A stretch of 64,000 bases of DNA from Salvia splendens (lineage: Eukaryota; Streptophyta; Magnoliopsida; Lamiales; Lamiaceae), in NCBI RefSeq assembly GCF_004379255.2, contig NC_056052.1, positions 11,525,708 through 11,589,707 of the forward strand, given 5' to 3'. Positions 1 to 10,198 of this stretch are shown piece after piece. Made by a program: the position numbers and the translations under genes. Below the pieces are notes generated by a model, which was not told the origin of the DNA, did not search any database, and worked only from the letters and a program-made list of their open reading frames with translations. How positions within the stretch are numbered: position 1 is the first letter of the stretch; each line of letters begins with the position of its first letter.

Positions 1-1009
1 AAGGTATGAATTTAGTTTTACTTAGTGAGTTTAGTTTCTTCATGCATGATCTCGCTTATTTACCTACGTGACTAATTTCTGAGTATATTTTGATCAAGTA
101 AGTTTGTTGTAGGAGATCTGTTAAATCTGAGTAGCTGTTTATGATTTTCTGTTTGATTGCTGAGGATTTCTGAATGGAAGTTTTAGGATGTTTAGATCTG
201 GTCGTTTGCAATATTGTAGAGTAGATCTGAGTATGTTTATGTTGATTGAAGGTGTGATTATGTCTGCTTTAGCTTCGGAAGTTGTAGATTTGATAGTCGA
301 TTTGTGATTTCTACATGATTATGGCTTAGTTGTTTGTTTACGTAGATGCAGTTTAATTCATAGGGTAGATTTTAAATTACAAGTTTGTTAGGTTAAATTT
401 GTTAGGTCATAAGTGTTCGGAAATGTTCAGATCTGATTATGCTCTGTTTTCTTTTGATTCTGTGAAGAAGATGAAGTTGTTGGAAAATGTTTACTTTATT
501 GTATGTTTTGCAGGAGACTAACACTCGTCCACTTGTACTTTGTTTGGCCATTTCTGGAAATTTTAGTATGAGTTGATCAATTAGAGTTTAGTTTCATTTT
601 AGCGAACGGATCAATTTAGTAGGGTTAGTCTCTCAGTTCATTAAATCAAGTAGTCTAACTTAACCCAACCTGTAAAGCGTGGCAGCAGCATATCCCATTT
701 TGTCCTCAACAAAAGCAGAACACATCGTCTCTGTGGGATCGATCCTTACTTCCTTTTAATAGTCAATAGTATTGTGGGTTAAGGTTTTGAACGCCCTGAG
801 TTCCTCCATGTGTGCACTTAAGGTTCGATTAAAGCAAGTTGATCAGTTTGAATTTCTACTGGATCCACTCTCAAGCACTCGCAAGTAAAAGACATCCATT
901 GATCAACTGGATCATTTTGACCTTCCAATTTGATCCGTCCACAACGACAGGAGAATTCAGAAAAAGACTACGAGAGATAGAACACAAACAACAGACTTAC
1001 GAGCTTTCA
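1..1009 (+). repeat. Athila-like LTR, plus orientation (element A, left)
   Basis: This stretch is the 3' part of a long terminal repeat cut by the window edge. It matches, in inverted orientation, the LTR at 9,755-10,196 plus 13,899-14,490. Shared landmarks are the GTCCACAACGACAGG block near 940, the block around 720-780 containing ATCGTCTCTGTGGGAT, and the terminal GAGCTTTCA at 1,001-1,009, which is the LTR end beside the primer site. Here, however, no tRNA-Asp primer site follows. The next bases are antisense gag. The LTR therefore points at the wrong side of the element, which implies an inversion or recombination between two elements. The U3 part with the TATA box lies outside the window. 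Confidence 0.8.
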
Positions 1010-1462
1010 ACCACAATCATTTCACCGTCCCTTACCTCTTTATGTTCCTCTGGTGGCATCTCCGACTCAGGTTCAGAACTCGAGGGTTTCTCGGCCTCAC
1101 ATCCACTTGCACTCATTCACCCGAGATCTTGCCCTATCCTCCTGCATCTCTTTCATGAGGTTAGCTAAGAGGGATGCTTGCTTGATCATTTTGGCCGTGC
1201 TGGCTTTATGCTCGTAATAGGCATTCTGCATTTCCAAAGTCAGTTGATTATTCGATTTGGAGCAACTTCTCATACTCTGTTGTGAGGCCATCAATCCTTC
1301 AATCTTTTCCTCTTTGGAATTTGCATACCTATTTATATTCAAAAATTGTTCAAAACCCTGCTGAGGTTGAGATTGATATTGATTCTGACTGGGATAGACT
1401 TGGCTCTGGTAAGACTGGGGATTCTTAGCGTGCCAGCCCTCCAAAGTAACGCATATCATCAA
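1010..1462 (-). pseudogene. gag 3' fragment of Athila-like element A
   Basis: The minus strand encodes a Q/P/S-rich stretch (PQSYQSQVYPSQNQYQSQ) followed by a helical segment with IEGLMASQQSM and LANLMKEMQ. These resemble the C-terminal half of the gag of element B, which has a comparable 'DMVHDLVSSQQHMQSN' segment. A frame change near 1,095 leads into an acidic run (EPESEMPPEEHKEVRD). The fragment continues the gag that is interrupted by the LINE at about 1,466-7,750. It is not functional. Confidence 0.65.
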
Positions 1463-1623
1463 CTCTAACTAAACTACTTGGATATCCCCACAAACCGGGT
1501 ACTATCCATGTAGCAAGAGAACAAAGAGCAGACAAAATGACATGGGTGTTGACCAAGAGATGGTCAAGCCCAAAGGAAGTATAAAACATACAAATCAAAA
1601 TCCAAAACAAAGTGAAGAAAGCA

Positions 1624-4600
1624 TCATCCATCTCGATATCTGAATCGGAAGTTCAGATAGCCCAACTGGTCCATCCTTACAAGTGACTTTAAGTACCGAG
1701 GTGCTGTGTCTGCATCAAAGAAAGTGATGGCAGTTACCCTCTCGGTGGATGTGAGAGAACCTAACATGCATTTGTGAGAGCAGGATGTGAGTGCGAGCCA
1801 TGTGATGTCTCACGTCCGCCGCTCCCCTGCGTCCTGAAGTGAACACTGCGACCACTGTTGTTACGTCCATCTCGACCCAAACCTGTGATGAGAGCTCCAT
1901 AGCCATCGTCAAACCGTGGAGTAGAGCTAAAAGCTCCGCCTCGAAGGCCGACGCAGCCACAAGGGGTGTGCAAAAGGCCCTCAAGACAGAGCCGTCTAAA
2001 CCACGAACCACTCCCCCACCACCAGCCTGTCCCGTCGAGGTAGAAAAGGCCTCATCTGTGTTCAGCTTCACCCAAGGATCATCGGGTGGATGCCAAAGAA
2101 CACTCAAGGACCTCAGAACTCGCCAGCTAGTCGGGATGCAACCGCGCCAATGAAGGGCGACTAGCACACCCGCCTCCACCAAAATCCGGAAATGCTGAAT
2201 CACTTACCAAATAACATGGGAAGAACAAAAAGAAATGCCGCCGTGCTTGCAGCTATTCCTCTCCGTCCAAATGAACCAATATACCAAACAAGGAAAATAA
2301 AACTGATGTGCAAGGTTGGAGCCTTGTGAGAGGACCTTCACCAAAAACCTAACCTAAGTGCAATATCAGTGCACGTGTGAATGTGCTTGCTAATGTATGG
2401 GAATCATCCATCGAAGTAATCCCCAACAGATCTTGCCAATGGACTCGACATAAACAAATGCTGAAACTACTCGACTGAAAAAGAAGACACACAACACAAA
2501 CACGTGGAAGCAAGAGAGATACCGCGAGTCTGAACATAACACTCAACAGGGACCCTCTGGAGGAGGAGGAGCCAGATGAAGATAGAGATGGTCGGGGTCA
2601 GCCCAGCATTCCGAACCATGTGAAATCCAAAATGTCTAGGGGACCGTGTCTGGATGAGCTCCCAAGCTGAGGCCGTCGAGAACTCGCCATCACCAGTCAA
2701 GCTCCATCGCTTCACATCCTGCCTGCCCGCCTCAATCGGAACAACCCTCATAACATCCAACACATACAAAGGAACACCGTACAGAGCCAAATAATCATGC
2801 AAATTTTCAACATGCCAAGTATGATCACGCCAAAACCTAGAGACCTCAGCGGCAGGAAGATCAGTCCCAGGCGGACAATAGGTCCTAAGGGGGCGATCCC
2901 TGACCCACACGTCGTCCCAGAAACTAATCCGCCCTTCACCGAGGGACCATCTAATAAGACCATGCACCTGACCCCTAATGTCAGTGAGACGATGCCAGAT
3001 AGGACTATCATGCGGAGAGTAAGGAGAAATGAAAGCACGGCCAGCATGGAAACAGTACTTGCACATGGTGAACTGCGCCCATAAAGAATCCTGTGCGAGA
3101 AATCTTCACCAGAGCTTGATGCTAAAAGCTTTGAAGAGGTCACGAAAACGACGGATGCCAAGGCCTCCCTCATCCAACGGCAAGCAAATCTTCTTTTTTC
3201 AGCTAACCCAGTGGATCTTCCTCTGCTCTCCAACCGTGCCCCAAAAGAACCTGGCCATGATTTGCTCCAAGTCCCTCATCCAATACTCATACGGCTTCAA
3301 GACCTGGAAGATGTGAAGAGGGATAGTGACAAGGGTGCTCTTGATCAGAGCAAGGCGACCTCCAAGATAGATATGTCTATGAGACCAGCTGTGAATCCGG
3401 TCCACCATCTTTTGTCGGATATCTAAAAGGTAGCCGGCCTTCAGCACTTATAGATAGGAACACCAAGGTAAGTGAAAGGGAGGAATCCTGCTGGAATCCA
3501 CTCACCTCGGCCACCTCATCCGCCCAAGCGTCGAACTTCTCAAAGAGATATAAGTGATTGTTTTCCTTGTTCACCATCTGACCCGACATGGCAGAATAGG
3601 GCTCGAAACAATATACCAGCCTCTCCACGGACTGTCTGTGAGCCCTGACAAAAATGATAATGTCATCGGCATAAGACAAATGGGATATAGCCGGCGCGCA
3701 TCAAGCATATCTATACGCCATATCAGGATGTGTGGCCACAAGCATGTCCAAGATCCTCGAAAGATAGTCTACTGCAAGCACAAACAGCGAAGGCGATGAC
3801 GGATCTCCCTGGCGAAGCCCCCTCGTGGACTGGAAGAAACCTGTTGAAGCCCTGTTCACAAGCACTGAGAACCAGCATGAAGAGATGCATAGCCTGACCA
3901 TACTCACCCACCCCAGCGGAAAACCCATCCTCTCAAGCATAGTCTTTTGCCACTGTACTCGATCATAGTCTTTTGCCATATCTAGCTTGAGGGCCAGATT
4001 AGGCGAGTTTGCCTTCTGAATGAGCGACCTGCTGATATCATGAATCAATTGCTAAGCCAGGAGCACATTATCACTAAGCAAGCGACCCTTGACAAAACCG
4101 CTCTGGTTCGGTGCCAGTACTAGGGGCAGCAGCGGTGCCAAACACGATGTTAAGATCTTGGTGATGATCTTGTTGGTCACATTGCAAAGGCTAATCGGTG
4201 GGCTTGCCTTCTTCGGCAAGAGTATGATGGTCGTGGCTGTGAAGTTGCGGGGCATAGGAGCTCCTAAGAAGAAGTCCTCCACTGCTGCCACCACCTCTGT
4301 TCCCACGATGTCCCAACAGTGCTGGAAGAATAGAGACGAGAACCCATCCGGTCCTGAAGCGCTGTCTCCACTAATGCCAAAGACCGCCGCTCTCACCTTG
4401 TCTGAGTCGGGGACTACACGGAGGCCCTTGCAGTCCACTGACTCCGGAAGACTGGGCAAGAGGTCAAGGTCCGGTTGCTCCAAGTGCTCAACATTTGTCG
4501 TGAGCAGCTGCTGGAAGAAGCCAACCGCCGACTGTCTGATGTCCTCCTCTGACGTTAGAGTCTGGCCGCCTGCCTGAATGGCATGAATCCGGGACTTCAC

Positions 4601-5564
4601 CCTCTTCTGTCGTACCCACCCATGGAAGAATTTGGAGTTCCTTTCGCCTTCTGCCGCCCACCGAATGGCAGCCTTCTGCTTCCAGAAATCCTCTTCCATC
4701 CTAGTGCGGAGTACATAGAGGGCGGTGCATCGTCTGAGCTCACTTCTATGGGCTCCTGTGGGATCCCCGTCATAAGCCGCCTGCACAACGGTAACTGCCT
4801 CCTCTGCCTCCCTCAGCCTCTCGAAGATGTTCCCAAAGACCTCTATGTTCCATCCTTTGAAAAAACTCTTGACTCTGCTGAGTTTGAACTGAAGATTAAG
4901 CATACCGAAGAAGGCCTCGGAATCTGGGTAGTGAGCTGATACCTCACAAGCAAAGGGGCATGATCTGAAGAGATCTTAGGCAAATGAGTCACCCTAGTCG
5001 CTGCAAAGACGGTCGTCCAATGCTCCCCAAGAGGGACTCTGTCCAATCTCTCCCAGAGCCCACTCCTCGTCCAGGTAAACTGTGGGCCGTCAAAACCTGG
5101 GTCCAGAAGCTGGCAGTCTGCGACGGCCTCAACGAAGTCCATCATCTCTTCGTGCCTGTCTGTCGTGCTACCCTGTCTCTCCTCCTTAAGCAAGAATATG
5201 TTGAAGTCGCCTCCAACAAGCCAGAGTGCCCCGTCAGTAGCTAACGAGATGTCCCTAAGCTTACTCCACAAATCGTATCTCCCCTCCCTCGAGCACTTAG
5301 CATACACTACGGAGAGATAGATTGAAAAAAAGAATAAAGCAGCAGTAACTCGGACATGTAGGACCTGCTCAGAGTCGTCAATGACCTTGACCTGCCAATC
5401 CAAGGCGTTTATGTTCGAACACCTAAACTGCAACCCAAGGCGCCTACTAAAAAAAGAAGGCTGGGAATCCGTCTGGGGCTCAAGCACCGCGGTGCTTGAG
5501 CCCCAGACGGATCCCCAGCCTTCTTTTTTGTAGTGTTAGCTATCCCCTGGGCATTCCAGATCAT
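1624..5564 (-). pseudogene. LINE 1 ORF2: endonuclease-RT-RNase H, broken
   Basis: The likely start is ATG at 5,562-5,564 (MIWNAQGIAN), a typical opening of plant LINE endonucleases. The endonuclease shows VGGDFNI, FTWTRSG and SDHAPL at about 5,230-4,950. The reverse transcriptase follows in several frames: SGPDGFSS, RGLRQGDPSSPSLF and YADDIIIF, the last holding the catalytic YADD at about 3,670. A zf-RVT-like segment (ISFWDDVW) lies at about 2,920. RNase H (LNTDEA, FEAELLAL) is at 2,203-1,715. A roughly 50-bp deletion truncates the RNase H frame at 1,715, and the homologous C-terminus resumes in another frame to a stop at 1,624-1,626. The N-terminal part of the endonuclease has been lost at the palindrome at 5,450-5,529. 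Many frameshifts make it inactive. Confidence 0.88.
5450..5529. repeat. 80-nt near-perfect palindrome
   Basis: Two 40-nt arms (5,450-5,489 and 5,490-5,529) are reverse complements with one mismatch (AAT against GAT in the fifth codon-sized block), with no loop and the centre at ACCG/CGGT. It lies just inside the LINE 1 ORF2 start. The right arm continues the normal reading after MIWNAQGIAN and the left arm is its inverted copy, after which the endonuclease resumes further downstream. It therefore looks like an inverted duplication combined with deletion, not an ancestral part of the LINE. Confidence 0.92.
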
Positions 5565-6214
5565 GAAGTAGCCAGACATGGGAAACTCAGTGAACTCCCG
5601 AGGCCGAAAGCCTCACCCTCTTCGGTGTACCCTCTGCGGGAGGGGAAGTATGTCCAATGTACTGCACCGCTGGCTCTGTGAATCGAATCCTCCTGGTCGG
5701 GGCATCAACCATCAGAGTATCGTGGTGGGCATCCATCTCCTCCTCAATGTCATCTGAGGGGAAGTCCTCCAAGGCCCCGAACATGTTGTTACCATGCAAC
5801 ACCATCGCTAGAGGGCCAAACCCGATGCCAAGTCTAAGTGAAGGTGAGAGCGATCTAGATCCCCGCTCACTCTCTGACGAGGACTCATCCGTCTCAGTTC
5901 CCCGCTGTCACACTCCGTCTGAGATTATCCTAGCCGAGCAGGCGGCTGCCCGTCCTTAGCCCGACGTCTCTCTCGTTGCTTCTCGCGACTAGCAATGCTC
6001 TTGGTCTTCTTCTTCTTCTTAGGCGCAACGAAACCGTCGTCCTCTACAACCTGTGAGCCCTCTGCGGCTGCTGAAGAAGACCCGGGGTGTAAGAAAGAGC
6101 CAGGGGACGTATCTCTAACCGCCATCTCCTGGTTACTTCTTTCCTGACGCGGCGGCTGTCTGACCTTGGGAGGTGGCCTCTCTTTGGCCTGACCAACGCT
6201 AGGCTGTTGCCGTT

Positions 6215-6445
6215 GAACCTGAGGCTGTTTACCAGCCGCAGAACTCGTAGCAAGGGGATGCTCAGCACGACACGACTCTCCCTCTCTGTTGGGAGTCGGT
6301 CGGTTCTGTGGGGGCGGTCCGTGAGAGTAATCCCTCTTAGGAGGCATATGCCGCTTCCCAGAAGCATAGCAAGTCATCGCCGAGTGGCCCACGTGCTTGC
6401 ACTCGGAACAATAAAGTGGGATCTTATCCCATTTCACTTTCAATG
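6215..6445 (-). repeat. Tandem duplication in LINE ORF1, copy 1
   Basis: This 231-bp unit is repeated at 6,466-6,696 with only scattered substitutions. Copy 1 runs from GAACCTGAGGCTG to CTTTCAATG. It encodes the zinc knuckle region of ORF1. The two copies are separated by a 20-bp telomere-like filler. Confidence 0.93.
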
Positions 6446-6465
6446 GGTTTAGGGTTTAGGGTTTA
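6446..6465 (+). repeat. Interstitial telomere repeat (TTTAGGG)n between duplicated units
   Basis: The filler between the two 231-bp copies reads as plant telomere repeat. Together with flanking bases of the copies, positions 6,445-6,466 give 22 nt of uninterrupted GGGTTTA units. No such run is present at the corresponding end of copy 2 (6,697 onward), so it was added at the junction. This is what telomerase or capture of telomeric DNA at a double-strand break would leave. Confidence 0.9.
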
Positions 6466-6696
6466 GAACCTGAGGCTGTTTACCAGCCGCAGAACACGCA
6501 GCAAGGGGATGCTCAGCACGACGCGACTCTCCCTTTCTGTTGGGAGTCGGTCGGTTCTGCGGGGGCGGTCTGTGAGAGTAATCCCTCTTAGGAGGCATAG
6601 GCCGCTTCCCAGAAGCATATCAAGTCATCGCCGAGTGGCCCACGTGCTTGCACTCGGAACAATAAAGAGGGATCTTATCTCATTTCACCTTCAATG
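6466..6696 (-). repeat. Tandem duplication in LINE ORF1, copy 2
   Basis: This is the second copy of the 231-bp unit at 6,215-6,445. It joins directly to the DUF4283-coding part on its right, so it is probably the ancestral position. In this copy the first codon after LVTLKVK and one knuckle codon have become stops. Confidence 0.92.
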
Positions 6697-7750
6697 TCAC
6701 AAGTTTCCTCGCAATACTAATATCAATCTCCTCTGGAATAGGTCGCGACAAATCTACCTCAACATAAATACGAGCAAAGGAAACACGAGATCTAGTAATA
6801 GTGGCACGATCCACTTGCACAGGCTTACCAAGCATCTCACCAATAGCAATCAAAGAGGACTCCTCAAATAAATGCACAGGTAAAGCGAGAATGTTGCACC
6901 AAATATAAACGATTGAAATCTCAAAAAAATGATCAAAATCAGGGGTCCATTTAAACACACGCATAGGATGATGTTCAACATACCAAACAGGAGAGTTATT
7001 AGGGCCATTCAACAACTTCACATAATCACGCATGTCCGACAGTTGAATAAAGATATGCTTCGCATTCAAAAAATTCCAAGACATAGAACCCACAAATTTG
7101 AGATTACCTAAGGCCTTCTGAATTTGGTGGGTAGGGGGGATGGAGTGAGAGAATTTTCACACTACGGCAGGCCCTAAACGGTTTGCAAGAATGGAATTTT
7201 CATTAGCTGAAAAATATAAACACGGTTTACCTTCAACGATGCGGACTTCACCACGTTTATTTGCCTTCTCCCGGTCCAAAAGTATAGGACCTTCTGCCGG
7301 CTGCCCCATCTTAAGCACATCTGCCATGGACCTCCCAAAAAATATATTTGTTCGATTTTCATTATTTCCGGGTGATGAAGACGGCTGCTCCTTGAAATTC
7401 TCCCCGTCAATTCCTTCCTCCAAAGAAGTTTCTTCCTCCATCAAATCAGCCCAGGATTGTGATGGAGCATTTACACTCGTGGCTAGGCTGTCCACCGTGC
7501 GTACCTGCTGAACAACAGGTGAGGGAGCAGCAGATGGAGAAGCTGACAGGCTGCCCTCGGCACCATGCAGAGCTGCTGGAGGGAGTTTGGAGCTTCTGAT
7601 TGGAGGGAAGTCCGCCATGTTCAAGCTCGCAACAGCCGTGCTGGGTTGAGGATTCATGGCTGGCCTGTTTATAGGTTGGTTCGGTTCTTGTCGGCCGATG
7701 AAGAGAGCAGCTGCGAGCTCCTTACCGGCTGCAGCAACTTTTTTGTTTTT

Positions 7751-8029
7751 GGGTTGGGTATAGTGGTGTTAATATTTTTTTAAATTTGGGCTGAAAGTTT
7801 GGGTTTGAGCAGCGGGTGTTTGTTTTTGGGCTGTGTGGAATTGGGAATGCTATTGGGACGGGAATTAAGTTTGGGCAGGGGTAGGCTTAGTTGGACTAAG
7901 TTGATTGTGTTCATATTCTTGAAAATTGGGGCAAAGCTGGTAATCTTGATAACCCATTTGACATGGAAGCATCTTGGTAGCATCAGGATATGGTTCAGGC
8001 TGATGTGGGAAAGTTGGGTATTCTCCAAT
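7751..8029 (-). other. LINE 1 5' boundary zone and gag tail
   Basis: On the minus strand the gag frame continues past a stop at 8,030 with P/Q/Y-rich sequence (TFPHQPEPYPDATK, YQLCPNFQEYEHNQ) down to about 7,900. After that it loses gag character and runs into the A-rich probable 5' leader of LINE 1. The exact junction could not be fixed by eye. Confidence 0.4.
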
Positions 8030-9405
8030 TCAGCTCCCTTGAGGTTGAGCTAGGCTGCTCTCTCTCCCTCTGCAGTTTGGGTATTCATCTTTGTATGCAT
8101 CTCCTTGCCTCCCAGGATTCCAACTTCTGTTCGAGCCCCAAATCTCTCCTGCACCTTGGTGATAATTCGCTTGATCAGTTTGGTTGTCGTTCTTGACTGC
8201 GGAAATTTGCGGGTGAGTTGTCTCAATTACTAACCGGACTGCTCTTTCAAGCTTGTCAACCCGACTTTTAAGTTGATCATCATCTTCTCTAGTGGTAGTC
8301 TTCACCATACTCCCTTGGGGTTGAACTACTGTTATACCATCATAGGGTTTTTCGCACCGATAAGCCTTTCCAAGATGATCTTGGCCTCACTAACCCGTTG
8401 TCTGGAAAAACTTCCTCCGCTTGACGAGTTCACCAGGTCTTTGTTCCTTGCATTCATCTCCTCAAAAAATCTTCAGTAGATCCTTACTTCCAACATATTG
8501 TGATTCGGGCATGCGTCTAATAGACTTCTCTATCTGGACCAATATCTACTCAAGCCCTCATCACATCCATGGGTGATTTCTCGATCGGTAGTCTTCACCA
8601 TACTCCCTTGGGGTTGAACTACTGGTATATTATCATAGGCTTTTTTTGCACAGATAAGCCTTTCCAAGACGATCTTGGCCTCACTAACCCGTAGTGTGAA
8701 AAAACTTTCTCCGCTTGGCGAGTTCTCCAGGTATTTGTTCCTTGCATTCATCCTCTCATAAAATCTCAAGTAGATCTCTACTTCCAACATATTGTGATTC
8801 GGGCATGCGTCTAATAGACTTCTGTATCTAGACCAATATCTACTCAAGCCCTCATCACTCCCCAGGGTGACTTCTTTGGTTTCCCTCTGAAGTACGTTTG
8901 CCTTGGCAGCTGGGAATAATTGTTCCAGAAAAATCCCTCTGAAATCCAACCATGTCTTGATAGTGTTAGAGGGTAGCCTTATGAACAAATCATTTGCTTC
9001 CCCTTTGAGAGAGAGAGGAATAACTTTTAGTTTGAAATCATCCTCGCTTGATCCAGTCGGTCTTTTCTGAACTCTGCAGATCTTGCCAAATTCATACAAG
9101 AATTCAACCGGACTCTTGCTGCTAGTCCCCATGAATACAGGCAAGATCGCTAGTAGATTTGGTTTTAAGTATACAGCTTCTTGCCCTGCTGTGGTGGTGA
9201 CAACGGTGGATGAGTTGCTTCCAAAGTGGGCATAAAGTGAACAGATCTCCGGATCAGCTGCCTGATTGTGAACCATGTTGGCTCTTTCTTCGCTTGGTGA
9301 GGTTAGTATCTCATCTTGACCCAAAACGGTGATGTCCTCACTTTCCTTCTTGCTGGCAACTAAGTCAGTTAGCGAAATAGGAATGGATTTGGGTTGGAGA
9401 GCCAC
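8030..9405 (-). pseudogene. gag of Athila-like element A (5' part)
   Basis: This encodes the retrotransposon capsid region. The core signature is present: FLYEFGKICRVQKRP, SLKGEANDLFIRLPS and LDACPNHNMLEVE, matching the gag of elements B and E. The frame is broken by a 293-bp tandem duplication that repeats the segment around LSRYWSRYRSLLDACPN, after which the gag resumes as MVKTTTREDDDQLKSRVDKLERAV, a coiled-coil-like linker. The start used here is the first codon of the open frame at 9,405. The real start could lie upstream, since the primer site is at 9,736-9,752. The 3' part of this gag lies beyond LINE 1, at 1,010-1,462. No pol of this element is in the window. Confidence 0.82.
8295..8880 (-). 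repeat. 293-bp tandem duplication inside gag A
   Basis: Copy 1 (8,295-8,587) and copy 2 (8,588-8,880) both begin GTAGTCTTCACCATACTCC and both contain the TTGTGATTCGGGCATGCGTC block. They differ by scattered substitutions and small indels. The unit is not a multiple of three once its indels are counted, so it destroys the gag frame. Confidence 0.9.
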
Positions 9406-9735
9406 CGACTTTACTTCTTCTCACTCTTGCCCTTCGGACTCTGTGCTCTCCAACTGTGGAAAATAAAAAACAATGAAAAGTTTATTTACAAAGTTCACAC
9501 TAATCCTTTTTAATAAAACTTGAGACGCTCTGCCATCTAAGTGTTCTTCTACCCCAGTTGCCCTCTTGGTTCACACCAGCGGGTAAGGTAGTTAATCCAG
9601 TTAGGTAAGGACGTTGATCTTCGATGTTGTCTCCCTAAGTTGTCTCTTTCTTCAACTGAAATCAAAAGAAGAGAAATTATTAACAATATTTACATCAAAT
9701 TGTCTTGCAACAAATGTATGATGAACGTCATCAGT
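9406..9735 (-). other. Untranslated leader of element A
   Basis: This is the spacer between the primer site and the gag frame. It contains short pyrimidine-rich and A-rich runs and no convincing ORF, as expected for the leader of an Athila-type element. Confidence 0.5.
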
Positions 9736-9752
9736 CCCCGGCAACGGCGCCA
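9736..9752 (-). other. Primer binding site, tRNA-Asp type (element A)
   Basis: The minus strand reads TGGCGCCGTTGCCGGGG, complementary to the 3' end of plant tRNA-Asp(GTC) including CCA. It is spaced two bases from the LTR end at 9,755. Elements B and E have the same site, placing all three in one Athila-like lineage. Confidence 0.92.
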
Positions 9753-9754
9753 TT

Positions 9755-10196
9755 TGAAAGCTCAAATGGATTTGTTGGAGTGTATCTCTTGTAGTTATTT
9801 TCTGAGTTCCCCTGTCGTTGTGGACTGACCAAGTCAGAGTGACAATTTGATCCAGCTGGATGAAGTATGCCTTTACCTGTACCTGCCTGTGAATAGATCC
9901 AGTTAAAATTCAACTGATCAACTTCACATAAACCAACTTCTCTTGTGCGCAAATGGAGGAACTAAGGGAGTTGAAAACCTTAACCCACAATACTATTAAT
10001 TAGTAAAGGGAAGTAAGGGTCGAATCCCACAGAGACGATGTGTTCTACCTTTGTTGAGGACAAGTTGGAAATGGTTTCTGCCACGCTTCTCAGTGGGTTA
10101 AGTTAAACCATTTGACTAGATAAATTGAGCGACTAAACTAATTAAACTGATCCATTTGCTAAAACTTGACTAAACTCGTAAACTCTACTTGATCAC
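9755..10196 (-). repeat. Athila-like LTR of element A, R/U5 side, minus orientation
   Basis: This is the primer-site-proximal part of the right LTR. On the minus strand it ends in GAGC..TTTCA just before the primer site. It aligns in inverted orientation with about 600-1,009. LINE 2 has been inserted at its right edge, and the LTR resumes at 13,899. Confidence 0.85.
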
Positions 10197-10198
10197 GC

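Larger units (their letters stand above)
5925..7657 (-). pseudogene. LINE 1 ORF1: DUF4283 and zinc-knuckle protein, broken
   Basis: The N-terminal part (7,657-7,157, starting MNPQPSTAVASLNMADFPPI) is a low-complexity P/S/A-rich leader ending in a KGEVRIVEGKPCLYFS-like stretch. A second frame (7,093-6,680) carries the DUF4283-like core with PVWYVEHHPMRVFKWTPDF and LPVHLFEESSLIAIG, usual for plant LINE ORF1 proteins that bind RNA. A third frame (6,443-5,925) has the CCHC knuckle CSECKHVGHSAMTC and a basic tail (APKKKKKTKS). The tandem duplication at 6,215-6,696 separates the DUF4283 part from the intact downstream copy of the knuckle and shifts the frame. The product would be nonfunctional. Confidence 0.82.
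1466..7750 (-). mobile_element. L1-clade LINE 1, nearly full length, decayed
   Basis: A minus-strand non-LTR retrotransposon with the plant L1 layout. ORF1 has a DUF4283-like RNA-binding domain and a zinc knuckle. ORF2 has an APE-type endonuclease, a reverse transcriptase, a zf-RVT segment and an RNase H domain. It sits inside the gag of element A. Homology to LINE 2 (10,197-13,898, opposite strand) runs to about 1,466, and LINE 1 lacks the last roughly 150 bp and the poly(A) seen in LINE 2. The 5' boundary is uncertain: gag-like sequence seems to run down to about 7,900 and the ORF1 start is at 7,657. I could not find a target-site duplication. Confidence 0.85.

Noticed and set aside
839..1168. 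109-codon plus-strand ORF
   Set aside because: It crosses the junction between the LTR and the antisense gag and has no domain.
9736..9752. tRNA gene suggested by the tRNA-Asp-like sequence
   Set aside because: Only the last 17 nt complement are present and they sit at an LTR boundary, so this is a primer binding site, as at 27,519 and 49,597.
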